Under the pieces are notes generated by a model that was not told the DNA's origin, searched no databases, and saw only the letters and a program-made list of their open reading frames with translations. A stretch of 64,000 nt of DNA from Bufo bufo (Eukaryota > Chordata > Amphibia > Anura > Bufonidae), in the NCBI RefSeq assembly GCF_905171765.1, contig NC_053392.1:448288837-448352836 (forward strand), in the 5' to 3' direction. A program made the position numbers and the translations under genes. Numbering within the stretch: position 1 is the stretch's first letter; each line of letters starts with the position of its first letter. Positions 43,260 through 53,660 of this stretch are shown in pieces.

Positions 43260-43920
43260 TATACATATCAAAGGTTTAGTTTTTCTGTTTTATATTTAAC
43301 TGTATGTTTTGCAGGGGTGGATTGGCCATATAGCATATAAGGGATGAGCTGTGTCGGGGGCAAATTTTTTGCGGGATGATCTGTAGTTTTTATTGATACC
43401 ATTTGGAAGTGTGTGTGACTTTTTTTTATCACATTTGATAACTTTTTTTGGGGGGGTAAGAGAAGCAATGAAAAATTTTTATTTTTTTCGTTACGTTATT
43501 TGCTGTATTGGAAACATATCTTTATATTTTAATAGTATGGGCATTTTCAGATGCGGTGACGCCCATGATGTTTGAATTTTTTGTTATTTATGTATTCATT
43601 TTTTTATTCTATGGAAAGGGGTTGATTTAAATTTTTATATATTTTTATATATTTAACTTTTTTTATGGTTTTGTAGCTCGCGTCAGCGGGCGCTATGTTT
43701 ACCCATTGCTCCAGCACCGTACGTAATAAGAGCAAGTATCCTCTGACTGATGAAGGAGAAAGGGGATAGATAAAAGGCACAGAAGTCCATGTTATCATCT
43801 CCCTGGGGTCATGCACTTTTTATTGGCTGTTCTTCTGATGGATCAAAAGAAGGGAAAAATAAACAGTGATGTCAACACATCCTTACTGCTGACACCCTCA
43901 CCACTCTGTCTCGTGGCCAC
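43260..43920. repeat. Dispersed repeat shared with 61700-62460
   Basis: Order of landmarks GTGTGACTTTTT, TTTTTTTGGGGG, GGAAACATAT, ATTTTAATAGTATGGGCATTTT and ATGTATT...ATTTATGTATT is repeated with variation at 61980-62230. The right part (43859-43920), reading CTTACTGCTGACACCCTC, has an inverted relative at about 51790-51830. No coding domain. Confidence 0.5.
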
Positions 43921-43993
43921 TACTTGAATCTTGGGCCACTGCATGGTTCAGTCCACACCGATAAAATAGACTTGATGCTAATATTGACCTATA

Positions 43994-44319
43994 AGGCCTT
44001 ATGCACACGACCGTTGTGTGTTTTGCAGTCCGCAAATTGTGGATCCACAAAACACGAATGGCGTCCGTGTGCGTTCTGCAGTTTGCGGAACGGCGCAGGC
44101 AGCCATTAATATAACTGCCTATTCTTGTCCACAAAACGGACAAGAATAGGACAGGTTATATTTTTTTTGCGAACCACGGAACGGAGCAACGGATGCGGAA
44201 AGCACATGGAGTGCTGTCCGCATCTTTTGCGGCCCCATTTAAGTGAATGGGTCCGCATCCGAGCCGCAAATACTGCGGCTCGGATGCAGACTAAAATAAC
44301 GGTAGTGTGCATAAGGCCT
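43994..44319. mobile_element. MITE with AGGCCTTATGCACACGACCG ends
   Basis: 22-bp terminal inverted repeats with one mismatch (AGGCCTTATGCACACGACCG and GGTAGTGTGCATAAGGCCT). The interior is GC-rich with several paired blocks, for example CTTGTCC and GGACAAG around an AAAAC centre. Non-coding. Confidence 0.75.
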
Positions 44320-44644
44320 AAGGCTGAGTTCATACTTCAGGTATTTAGTCAGTTATTTCCATCAATTTTTGTGAGCCAAATTCAGGAGCCAAGCCTACTC
44401 TCAGGTTAGCTATCATGAATAGATCTACACTTGTTCTGTGGGTTTGACGTGCACCTGCTTTTGACTGAAAATAAATGATAAGAATAACCTACCAAATAAC
44501 TGGTGTAAACGGAGCCTAATAGTGACGCACAGTCATTCTACAGATAACAGAAGGGATTCAAAAGCATGTGCCACAATATGGATTAAAACTGTGGCAACTT
44601 TTTTGGCGCTGTTTCCATGTCTTTATTTTGTTCCACAAAAGAGT

Positions 44645-45116
44645 TAGGCCCCTTGCACACGATCATGTCCGGATTAGGTCCGGAGGCGTTGCGAAGGCGT
44701 TCATTGGAAAATGCATGATTTCACAGGCAAAGTCATTTAGTTATGCCTGCGATCGCGTTCAGTTTTTATCGCGCGGGTGCAATGCGATTTAATGCGTTTT
44801 GCACGCGCGTGATAAAAAACAGAAAGTATATAAACATCACTTAGCAACCATCCGTTAAAAATGCATTGCATCTGCACTTGCTTGCGATGTGATTTTCACG
44901 CAGCTCCATTCACTTCTATGGGACCAGCATTGCGTGAAAATCGCTGAATATAGAACATGCTGAGATTTTCACGCAACACACAAGTGATGTGTTAAAACCA
45001 ACGCACATGAACACAGCCCCATTGAAATAAATGGGCCTGGATTCTGTGTGGGCGCAATGCGTTCACATCACGCATTGCACCCGCGTGGAATACTCACTCA
45101 TGTGAAAGGGGCCTTA
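44645..45116. mobile_element. MITE with TAGGCCCCTTGCACACGA end
   Basis: Left end TAGGCCCCTTGCACACGA and right end CATGTGAAAGGGGCCTTA are imperfect inverted repeats. The interior is rich in GCATTGC and GCGTGAAAATC palindromic segments. Non-coding. Confidence 0.65.
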
Positions 45117-45479
45117 TTTGGACACAGCTCCTGTTTTTTTACTGTACTGAAGGCTGCTGTATGCTTTTCTTTTGGTGTAACAGAAGGGATTAGCTAGGAC
45201 TGTTGGTAGCCTGCACAATGAAGTCCATATATGTGACCTGCCTGTCATTCTGATGCACAGTAACTGTTACGCTACCAGAAAGGACTAGCTAAGCATGTTG
45301 GTGAAATGCACACTGATGTACACTGAGATACACTCTCCCGCAAGTTCAACTGCAGGCTGGGATAGACTTGATTTAACATGCTTCGTGACTAATTGATTTG
45401 TAACAAACCAAATTTCTTGGAGAGAAGTCTTCTAATCTAATTTTCGAAAAATTCCCTCATCTCTACTTGTAATGTAACA

Positions 45480-45681
45480 CATTATTTTTGTTTGCCAACT
45501 TGGAGAAGAATCTGCTCTCAAAATTTCCTCCATTCCCCAACAAAGTTATATTCAGATAATTCATGGTGTCACTATGGTACTCAAGGGACATTTCAGGAGT
45601 ACCATGACAACTATTTAGGTATTCCATGATACATTCCAGGTTCTGCTCTGTCCCCTTTCACAAAAATACATCATCCACATA
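45480..45681 (-). pseudogene. PLE reverse transcriptase remnant, 3' piece
   Basis: Minus-strand frame continuing the piece at 48594-48730: after the break it reads HRYVDDVFL, the catalytic box of a Penelope-type RT, then a stop, KGTEQNLE, and a LNITLLGNGG segment. In PLE RTs the box is preceded by an aromatic and Thr/Arg, as here (WHRYVDD). Interrupted by the hAT element at 45690-48585. Short and stop-containing. Confidence 0.65.
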
Positions 45682-46059
45682 CCTATGCCCAGTGGCGGAT
45701 TACAATAGGGACGTTCGGGTCGGTGCTGGGCTGCGGCGGGGCACGGGAGCGCATAGCTCCCTGTCCCGTCGCCTATCACCGCCATAGGCTTCAGGCCTAG
45801 TAGGCCTTAGGCCTATGCAGTAGTGAAATCCCGGCGCAGGCATGCGTGATGACGTCATCACACGCCTGTGCCGGGACACAGCACATTGCCTGCCTCATCC
45901 CGTCTTCGTCTGCGATCAAGTGCCTGGCCCTGGACGGTGAGTATTTAGCTTTTAATTTTTTTTTCCATTTTTTTATTTTTTATTTCATGTGCCTACTTTG
46001 GGGACATGTGGGGGACGACACACAGAGGAGGACATATTAGGGAAGAGACCTCGAGTACA

Positions 46060-47700
46060 TGGGAGGGGGAATGTGGGGGCTGTGTGGGGCAAAATTACTA
46101 TGGGAGGGACGACTATGTGGGGGCAAATTATTATGGGAGTCGGACTACTATGTGGGGGCAAATTACTATATGGGGCAGTGTGGGGGCAAATTACTATGTG
46201 GGGGCAGTGTGGGGGCAAATTACTATGTGGGGGCAGTGTGGGGGAAAATTACTATATGGGGCAGTGTGGGGGAAAATTACTATATGGGGCAGTGTGGGGG
46301 CAAATTACTATGTGGGGGCAGTGTGGGGGCAAATTACTATGTGGGGGCAGTGTGGGGGCAAATTACTATATGGGGCAGTGTTGCGGCAAATTACTATGTG
46401 GGGGCAGTGTGGGGGCAAATTTCTATATGGGGCTGTGTGAGGCCAAATTATTATGGGAGGGACTACTATGTGGGGGCAAATTACTATATGGGGCAGTGTG
46501 GGGGCAAATTACTATATGGGGCAGTGTGGGGGAAAATTACTATATGGGGCAGTGTGGGGGCAAATTACTATGTAGGGGCAGTGTGGGGCCAAATTATTAT
46601 GGGAGGAACTACTATGTGGGGGTAAATTACTATATGGGCAGTGTGGTGGAAACTATTGTGTGGGGGCAGTGTGGGGTAATTGCTATGTGGGGACAGTGTG
46701 GGGGCAAATTACTATGTGGGGGCAGTGTGGGGGAAACTATTGTGTGGGGGCAGTGTGGGGCCAAATTATTATGGGAGGAACTACTATGTGGGGGAAAATT
46801 ACTATATGGGGCAGTGTGGTGGAAACTATTGTGTGGGGGCAGTGTGGGGTAATTGCTATGTGGGGACAGTGTGGAGGCAAATTACTATGTGGGGGCAATT
46901 GCAATGTGGGGGCAGTGTGCGGTAATTTCTATGTGGGGGCAGTGTGGGGAAATTGCTATGTGGGGACAAATTACTATGTAGGGGAAACTATTGTGGGGGG
47001 GGCAGTGTGGGGTAATTGCTATGTGGGGGCAGTGTGGGGTAATTTCTATGTGGGGGCAGTGTGGTGGAAATTACTATGTGGGGGCAAATTACTATGTGGG
47101 GGCAGTGTGGGGGAAACTATTGTGTGGGGGAAATTGCTATGTGGGGACAGTGTGGAGGCAAATTACTATGTGGGGGCAATTGCAATGTGGGGGCAGTGTG
47201 CGGTAATTTCTATGTGGGGGCAGTGTGGGGAAATTGCTATGTGGGGACAAATTACTATGTAGGGGAAACTATTGTGGGGGGGCAGTGTGGGGTAATTGCT
47301 ATGTGGGGACAGTGTGGGGTAATTTCTATGTGGGGGCAGTGTGGTGGAAATTACTATGTGGGGGCAAATTACTATGTGGGGGCAGTGTGGGGGAAACTAT
47401 TGTGTGGGGGAAATTGCTATGTGGGGGCAGTGTGGGGTAATTACTATGTGGGGGCAGTGTGGTGGAAATTACTATGTGGAGGCAGTGTGGGGGCAAATTA
47501 CTATGTGGGGGAAATTACTATGTAGGGGCAGTGTGGGGCAAATTACTATGTAGGGGAAATTACTGTGTGGGGGCAAACTACTATATGGGGGCAGTTTGGG
47601 GGAAATTACTGTGTGGGGGCAAATTACTATGGGGGAATTACTATGTGGGGGCAGTGTGGTGGAAATTACTATATGGGGGTGTTGCTATTGGGGAGGCACT
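46060..47700. repeat. 1.6-kb G-rich minisatellite, 14/28-29-bp periodicity
   Basis: Dozens of copies of GTGTGGGGGCAAATTACTAT and variants (GGGGAAATTACTATG, GGGGTAATTGCTATG). Larger blocks are themselves repeated: 46810-47060 is similar to 47110-47340. Plus-strand G runs recur every 14 bp or so. All three plus frames are open over long stretches only because the repeat lacks stops; these are not genes. Confidence 0.95.
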
Positions 47701-47904
47701 GTAGGGGCAATTCTATTATTTTTGGGGACACTATACAGGGATTATTGCCTAGAGCACAATAGAGGGTATTATTATTACTCGGGGCACTCTAGGGGACATT
47801 ATAGCTGCTATGGACACTATAGAGGGATTATTGCCTGGAGCACAATATAGGGTGTTATTATTACTGGGGCACTCTAGGGGACATTATAGCTGCTGTGGAC
47901 ACTA

Positions 47905-48050
47905 TAGGGACATTTGGGGTAATTTATCAAACTGTTGTAAACTAGAACTGGCTTAGTTGCCTATAGCAGCCAATCAGATTCCACCTTTCATATTTGACAG
48001 CTCTTTTGGAAATCCAGTTCTACTTTACACCAGTTTGATAAAGGACTCCA
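47905..48050. mobile_element. Foldback MITE fragment inside the hAT element
   Basis: ATTTATCAAACTGTTGTAAA and CTAGAACTGGCTTAG on the left pair with CCAGTTCTACTTTACACCAG and TTTGATAAA on the right. I remember this ATTTATCAAACTGGTGTAAA element as common in frogs. Confidence 0.6.
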
Positions 48051-48593
48051 ATTATGTCTATTAGGGTCACTATTTTTTAAGCAGTATAGTACCTTGGACA
48101 TTGGGGGGCACAACGGGCACAGTATTAGGAGTGGCAGCAGGATGACACTGTGGGGACACCAGGATGAGGAGGTTGATGGAAAAATTGAGAAATCTAACGT
48201 GTCTGTGTTAAAAACTGTAGAGACGAGATGCGGCTGAAAGAATTTGCCATGGTGGTCTGGGTCAAATGGAGGTGAAGAGGAAAGAGAAGGTCTACATGAC
48301 AGGAGATGTCACTGGATGTAAGAGGAATGTGGTGCTGTATTCTCCTCCATGTCTTTTTTATTATAATTATATGTATTTTAAATTTGGCGACCAAATTTTT
48401 CATTTTAGGACCCAATTTGGGGTATTTTTTTTTTGTCTGAAGATGTCATATGGCCTAAGAAGAGACTGTGGCGCTCATGAAGCACCGCAGCCTCTTCATA
48501 CAAAAAAAAAACTAAACTAAAATGGGGGGGGGGGCCCAAGTTGGTTAGACAGCCCCGGGCCTATCATGCACTTAATCCGCCCCTGCCTATGCC

Positions 48594-48730
48594 ATTTATA
48601 CATCAAAGTCCTGTATGACTGTGATAACACAAAAAAGTTCTCTTCAAACACTTCCATGAAGATATTAGCTACACTTGGAGCCATGAGGGACACTGTGGAA
48701 GTCCTCCAAATTCACCCATTACACATGAGG
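48594..48730 (-). pseudogene. PLE reverse transcriptase remnant, 5' piece
   Basis: Minus-strand frame with TSTVSLMAPSVANIFMEVFEE, aligning to GTAMGEAFAPSYANLFLGLWE of the intact PLE RT at 22284-22340. It runs to YKWHR at the hAT insertion point and continues at 45681. To its right there is no further RT sequence, so the N-terminal two thirds are lost. Confidence 0.7.
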
Positions 48731-48829
48731 AAGGGGGTATGCCCCCTGAAATGTCGTGTGGTGGATCCTGTGAGGGTTATACTTCAGCAGTCAGCATTTT
48801 CACGTACAAAGGAGTGGTATATGTTAGTT

Positions 48830-49345
48830 TAAATAAGGATTCGGTTTGATGGACTAGAAGAGAAGTGGGTGATCCAATATACTTGTTTACAGAACCAAGA
48901 AGATGCGGGTCTAAAAGCCCTTCGAAATAAGGCTAATTTTCAATATTTTCAGTTGAAACAAGTTATACAGAAATAATCAGGTTATTCAAGTTGTAGAGAT
49001 CTAAAATTAGCAAACAAAAAGAAATGCTTTTTTTTTTTTTACAACTCTGCAGATTACTATTATATGAACTTCTGGGCAAGGAAGAGCCAAGGCATATTGC
49101 TAAGTGTACTAAAGAAATAGGTGAAATGGAGCATATTCCAACACATATATTTAAATTCTTTGAACAATGCTCAAAAAATTACAATTCTTTTACATATACA
49201 GAAAAGATAGAATTTCACTCCAACAAATTATGGTGATAGGTCATCTGAGTGTCCTAGATGTGGCACTGATTAAGCATAATTATTTAATATGGCCTGGAGA
49301 TGCCCAAAGTTGAGTAGAGATACACAGGGTATTGAAAGATACGTT
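48830..49345 (+). pseudogene. L1-like ORF2, extreme C-terminus
   Basis: Broken plus-strand frames with QYTCLQNQEDAG, FQYFQLKQVIQ, HIPTHIFKFFEQ and, near 49250-49310, a CPRCG ... MAWRCPKLS motif. This Cys-x2-Cys plus W-CP pattern is the C-terminal zinc-knuckle-like end of L1/Tx1 ORF2 proteins. Several stops; not functional. Confidence 0.6.
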
Positions 49346-49912
49346 TAAGGGGGTTGTCCAGGATTAGAAAAACATGACTATTTTTTTTTCAAAAACAGCA
49401 CCACACCTGTCCACAGATTATGTGCTGTTTATGGAAGAAAACAGAAATGATAGTTTTAATGTGGATATAAGAACCTGTATATTAAGTGTTTAAGAGATAT
49501 GAGAGGGAATTATTATCTCAAATTAGCAGCGAATAGATTGGTAATAGACCCTTCAGTGAAATTATCCTCTCTGCTGCTGACTGGCTAAATAATGAGTTCT
49601 CAACAGTACTCATGTAGCCAACCAGCGACCACACATGACCTTCTGAATTCAACTGTTGTGGCCCTACCTCCTAGGCCCCCTGCTCCATAGACAACTGGAG
49701 GAGGAGGACAGAAGATGGTAGCTACTGATGGTCACCACAGAAGGCCAGTTATTGGGGCAGTATAGTGTACTACACTGTGTTATTTGGTTCTGCTGGGATG
49801 GTATTTTTCACTATGATATTGTTGCCTTCTGTTAATTTGGACCTTGTCCAGAGCAGATGTACATAATTTACATAAAATAAGTACAGTCATGTTTATGAAA
49901 TAATAAATATTT
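49346..49912. other. Intron flanking the SMOC2 exon
   Basis: 49350-49450 has a repeat fragment (GGGGTTGTCCAGGATTAG followed by a CAGCACCACACCTGTCC block) I recall from other frog sequences. The rest has no recognised feature. Confidence 0.5.
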
Positions 49913-49916
49913 TTAC

Positions 49917-50103
49917 CTTGTGGATGTGCCAGGTATAGGTCGTCCAGTATCCACAAGGACACACCAGCAGTATCCTGTTGATGGGTGGCATTGTATGGGC
50001 TTGTATAACCCTCCATGTGCACATTCTGGAATGAATACATTGTCATTCTTTGGTTGTCTGGCTTCTTCTAGTGCAGACTGATGCTCTTGATCACAAGATG
50101 ATA
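49917..50103 (-). CDS. SMOC2: SMOC2 exon encoding second thyroglobulin type-1 domain
   Basis: A 187-bp internal exon on the minus strand, with a TTTTGCACAG acceptor just upstream and GTAAAAATA donor just downstream. It encodes (V)SSCDQEHQSALEEARQP, then VFIPECAHGGLYKPIQC, STGYCWCV and DTGRPIPGTST. The CWCV signature and spaced cysteines are the thyroglobulin type-1 fold. SMOC proteins are secreted SPARC-family glycoproteins of the matrix that modulate growth-factor signalling and bind calcium. I assign SMOC2 rather than SMOC1 because of the CDQEHQSALEEA and PKNDNV segments and DTGRPIPG, as I remember the vertebrate proteins. The exon is free of damage. Neighbouring SMOC2 exons were not found in the window. 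Confidence 0.9.
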
Positions 50104-50265
50104 CTGTGCAAAACAATAGTAACCATAACAATTTTAGAAATATTGTTTTTTTAATAATGAGACCTCATGTATAAATTCCAGTTCAGACAAAAAGTGGAAA
50201 AGACCTCCATAGCAAATGACTCTTGAAATTTCCAAGGGTCTGTTTACGTCACATGCTTTCAGCTG

Positions 50266-50267
<2 letters not shown>

Positions 50268-50301
<34 letters not shown>
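50268..50301. repeat. (AT)n microsatellite
   Basis: About 16-17 uninterrupted AT units, 165 bp from the SMOC2 exon acceptor in the flanking intron. Confidence 0.95.
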
Positions 50302-50304
<3 letters not shown>

Positions 50305-52185
50305 TCAGCTGTGTACACAGATAAAGAGTCTGAATAGCACACCTTCAGTGGATAAACTAGCTAGCTAGGAACCTAAAGCACAGGCACCCTCCCACTTGGA
50401 AAGGTGCCTTGTATACCCAGTGACAGCAAGCCACAGGCTGGGGAAGAATTTAGATTTGCATGTGCAGGCCCATTAAGAGATCAAGCATGAGCTCACATGG
50501 AACACCTGTGGCTGGACCCACTGCAGGCAGCAGATAAGAGCACATGCTCTCATCTGCAGGGCAGGGTAAGAGACGCAGCACCCATACCCTCTCAGGGGAG
50601 CAGAGCAGACACTTGGTGAATCAGCCATTCTTTAAAAGAGCAGGGATATTATGTAGACCCCAATTTTCCATCTGGGATGGTGATCTGAGGGCAGATTTGG
50701 TACCCACTGAAAGGAAATATTTCTGTTAGTTGGAACTTTTGATAATTTAATTGCATTTTTCAAATGAACTACAGTAACTTGTTAATAAAAACTTTGCTAA
50801 AATTTCAATGTATAACAGTTATGCTATACCAGCAGTTCATGCCCACTTGTGACTCTTTGTTGGAGCACTAACTTCTCCTATAGTCCTGGCATGGCAGCAG
50901 TCCATGTCCGCCATCCTCTCTCTCTCCTGTCTTCTGCCTGATAGTCCTCTTTTGGCCTTTTCCTGCTGTGGTCTATACTTAGGACATGCACTATCCCTGG
51001 CTTTTAAAGTGCCAAGGTGATATAAGGTCCCTTTGCCTATAGAACGATGTCTGAGCTAAAAGGTTCCTTGTTGCCTAGTTTGAAGGTGATGTAGATTGAT
51101 CTCCCATGCCTAACCTCTGCCTATTTTATATATTGTAACTGTTAAGCCTACCCTGACCTTTGCCTGTTTATGTACTGACACTATCTTGACCCTTCATCTA
51201 TTTACCAGACTTAATGTACTCTCCCTGGGCTGACCATGGCTTATCATCTAAATATAATTCTGCCTGTCCCATTGGTCCCATGCATCAGTGTCGACCTGCC
51301 TGGTCAGCTCTCACTGAACTGAGACTGCTCCAAGAGGTAGCACCCTAGTGGTTCCCATGCAGCAGAGCCCAGATCCCTATACAAGGGGGAAAGGGTGAAG
51401 ACGGTCACTTAAATAATAGAATTATAAATAAGGAATACAATAATAATAAATTCCTAACTGCTGCGAGCCTTTATAGTGGTGTAGAACACTGTTCCTTGTA
51501 GCAACACGCATAGGGAGTCTGCTTTGGTAGTGAAATAATACTGCGAGTCCGTATGACATGCAGATAACAGGCATCGCTCTTAGAATCACTGCATACTTCA
51601 CTTATTAGGGCAGTCACAGGGCCAAAACTGACCAAATAACTCAAGTATGAACTCAACCTTATAGGTCGATGTTAGCGTCAAGAAGAAGCACACTCCTTTT
51701 ACACCGTTGCCAGCTGATTCCACATAGATGATTACAGAACCTGTTATATTAAATGCTTATACAATTAGAGCTCCCCAGACAGAGTGGAGAGGGTGTCAGC
51801 AGTAAGTTTGTGTAGACGTCACTGATTTATTTGCACTTCCTCTGATCTGTCAGAACAATAACCCACAAAAAACGGATCCTGTCTGTGGAGCATACGCCTT
51901 CACTCGGTCAAAATTTGCTTAATAATCCATCAGTATTGCTAATGCCCCCAAAAAAAGGAGTGGATCTAAAACAAAGATAAAACATGAATGGAATATTTGC
52001 ATGTCTTCTGTGTTTTGTACCGACTCATGCTTTTGGCTACCAAATCATAAGCCAATTCTGATGGGACCATACAGGCCTTACAGCTGCTGCACAGACAGGA
52101 TCCATTGTGCATCAAATTTTTCCTTCTTTCTGACAGATCAGAAGAAAGGTCAAATAAATGATGATGTCAGCCAGGCCGAAATCCA
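50302..52185. other. Intronic sequence with dispersed-repeat fragments
   Basis: No gene recognised. 50375-50425 matches the 7790-7870 repeat (GGCACC, CTTGG-AAAGGTGCC, TACCCAG). 51770-51870 contains GACAGAGTGGAGAGGGTGTC, the inverted relative of 43860-43915. The remainder shows no ORF of interest. Confidence 0.45.
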
Positions 52186-52189
52186 AAAT

Positions 52190-53660
52190 AGTGGCCCAGT
52201 CATGAAGTGGGGAGGGTGGGAACAGCATGAGGAGACCACAGAGTGGCCCTATGACAGGATCTAAAGGTTGCGGCAGCATCAGGAGGCCACATAGTGGCAC
52301 AATGACAGAGTCTGGAGGTGGTGGCAGCATGAGGAGACTACAAAGTGGCACACTGACAGCGTGGAGGTGGCGGCAGCATCAGGAGGCCACAGAGTGGTAC
52401 AATGACAGAGTGTAGAGGTGGCGGAAGCAGCAGTAGCAGCATCAGGAGAAGGCCACTGAGTGGCACAATGACAGAGTCTGGAGGTGGCAGCAGTATGAGG
52501 AGGCCACCGAGTGGCACAATGACAGAGTCTGGAGGTGGCAGTAGCAGCAGTAGCAGCATCAGGAGAAGGCCACCGAGTGGCACAATGACAGCGTGTGGAG
52601 GTTGCGGCAGTATGAGGATGCCCCCGAGTGGCACAATGACAGAGTGTAGAGGTGGCAGCAATATGAGGAAGCCACTGAGTGGCACAATTAAAGAGTCTGG
52701 AGGTGGCAGCAGTATAAGGAGGCCACTAAGTGGTACAATGACAGTCTGGAAGTGGTGGCAGCAGCAGTAGCAGCATCAGGAGAAGGCCACCGAGTGGCAC
52801 AATGAAAGAGCGTGGAGGTGGCGGCAGCAGCAGCATCAGAAGGAGGTGTCACGAGGGTGTCAAGAACCACGCCTGACTTCCGTTATACCCGGGGTCAGGA
52901 AGTCGCAGCGGTTGGCTGCGCGCTTTATGTAAGATAGGGCTGTTTCCTTATGGTAGCTTTCTGGGTTTGCTTTGCAAACCTTTTTGGCTCACTCAGGGAT
53001 CTGTAGCTCCTTCTCCTCAGCTGTTCCTTGTCCAGCACTCCCAACCTCCTTATATTCCCCTCTCACACTTCTCTGGTTGCCAGATATAGAGCTTCCTGCC
53101 TGGACATCTATTCTGACCCTCTGGAGCTGTGTTGCTGCGTTCTCTGGTAGTTGGTCCAGAACGCTACCCTCCGGATCCCTGTTGGACCTTTGTGGTCTAT
53201 TGTGGTCGCCCACCTTGGTGTATGTGTTTGTCTGTATTGTCTGTCCTCTCCCTGGTGTTTCCCTCTTAGTGTCAGTGGTGCGGACTAGCGATCCCACCGG
53301 CCTGTTCACTATCTAGGGCTCATTTTAGGGAAAGCCAGGGTTTAGGCACGTGATCGCCGCACGGGTGAGGAACCCGTCTAGGGACGTCAGGGCAGTCAGG
53401 TGCCAGCCGCAAGGTGAGTCAGGGGTCACCACCTTTCCCTCTCCCTTGGGCAGGGCTTTCCCTTTTCCCTCCCTGTGCGTGACGACGGTCATTACAGGAG
53501 GCCACAGGGTGGCACAATGACCGAGTGTGCATGTGGCGGCAGCATCAGGAGACCAGAGTGGCAAGGTGACAAAGTGTGGAGGTGGCAGCAGCATGAGGAG
53601 GCCCCCGAGTGGCACAATGACAGAGTGTGGAGGTGGCACTATACGGACATCTGAGAAATG
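52190..53660. repeat. 51-bp tandem array, split by a solo LTR
   Basis: About sixteen copies of a 51-bp unit with AGTGGCACAATGACAGAGT, GGAGGTGGCAGC and AGCATCAGGAGGCCAC. Some units carry extra AGCAGCAGTAGC expansions. The solo LTR at 52847-53496 interrupts it. Probably part of the hAT-C element whose end is at 59550. Confidence 0.9.
52847..53496 (+). mobile_element. Solo Gypsy LTR
   Basis: 650 bp, starts TGTCACGAGGGTGTC and ends GGTCATTACA, clearly the same family as the LTRs at 28847 and 32852 but with more differences. Flanked by an exact 5-bp GGAGG (52842-52846 and 53497-53501). No internal sequence, so LTR-LTR recombination has removed it. Confidence 0.95.

Larger units (their letters stand above)
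45690..48585. mobile_element. Non-autonomous hAT with CAGTGGCGGATTA end and giant minisatellite
   Basis: Left end CAGTGGCGGATTA, right end TAATCCGCCCCTG, with an exact 8-bp duplication CCTATGCC at 45682-45689 and 48586-48593. 2,896 bp; no transposase. GC-rich left part, then a 1.6-kb G-rich minisatellite, a foldback near 47905-48050 and GGGGGGGGGGCCCAAG at the right. Architecture matches 18637-19742, including the CCCCGGGCC motif near one end. Confidence 0.92.

Noticed and set aside
45989..47850. Many long glycine/tyrosine-rich open frames (up to 287 residues) in all plus-strand frames
   Set aside because: They are translations of the G-rich minisatellite, open in every frame because the unit has no stop; no start context or domain supports a protein.
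52227..52870. Serine/arginine-rich and leucine/proline-rich frames
   Set aside because: Products of the 51-bp repeat read on either strand.
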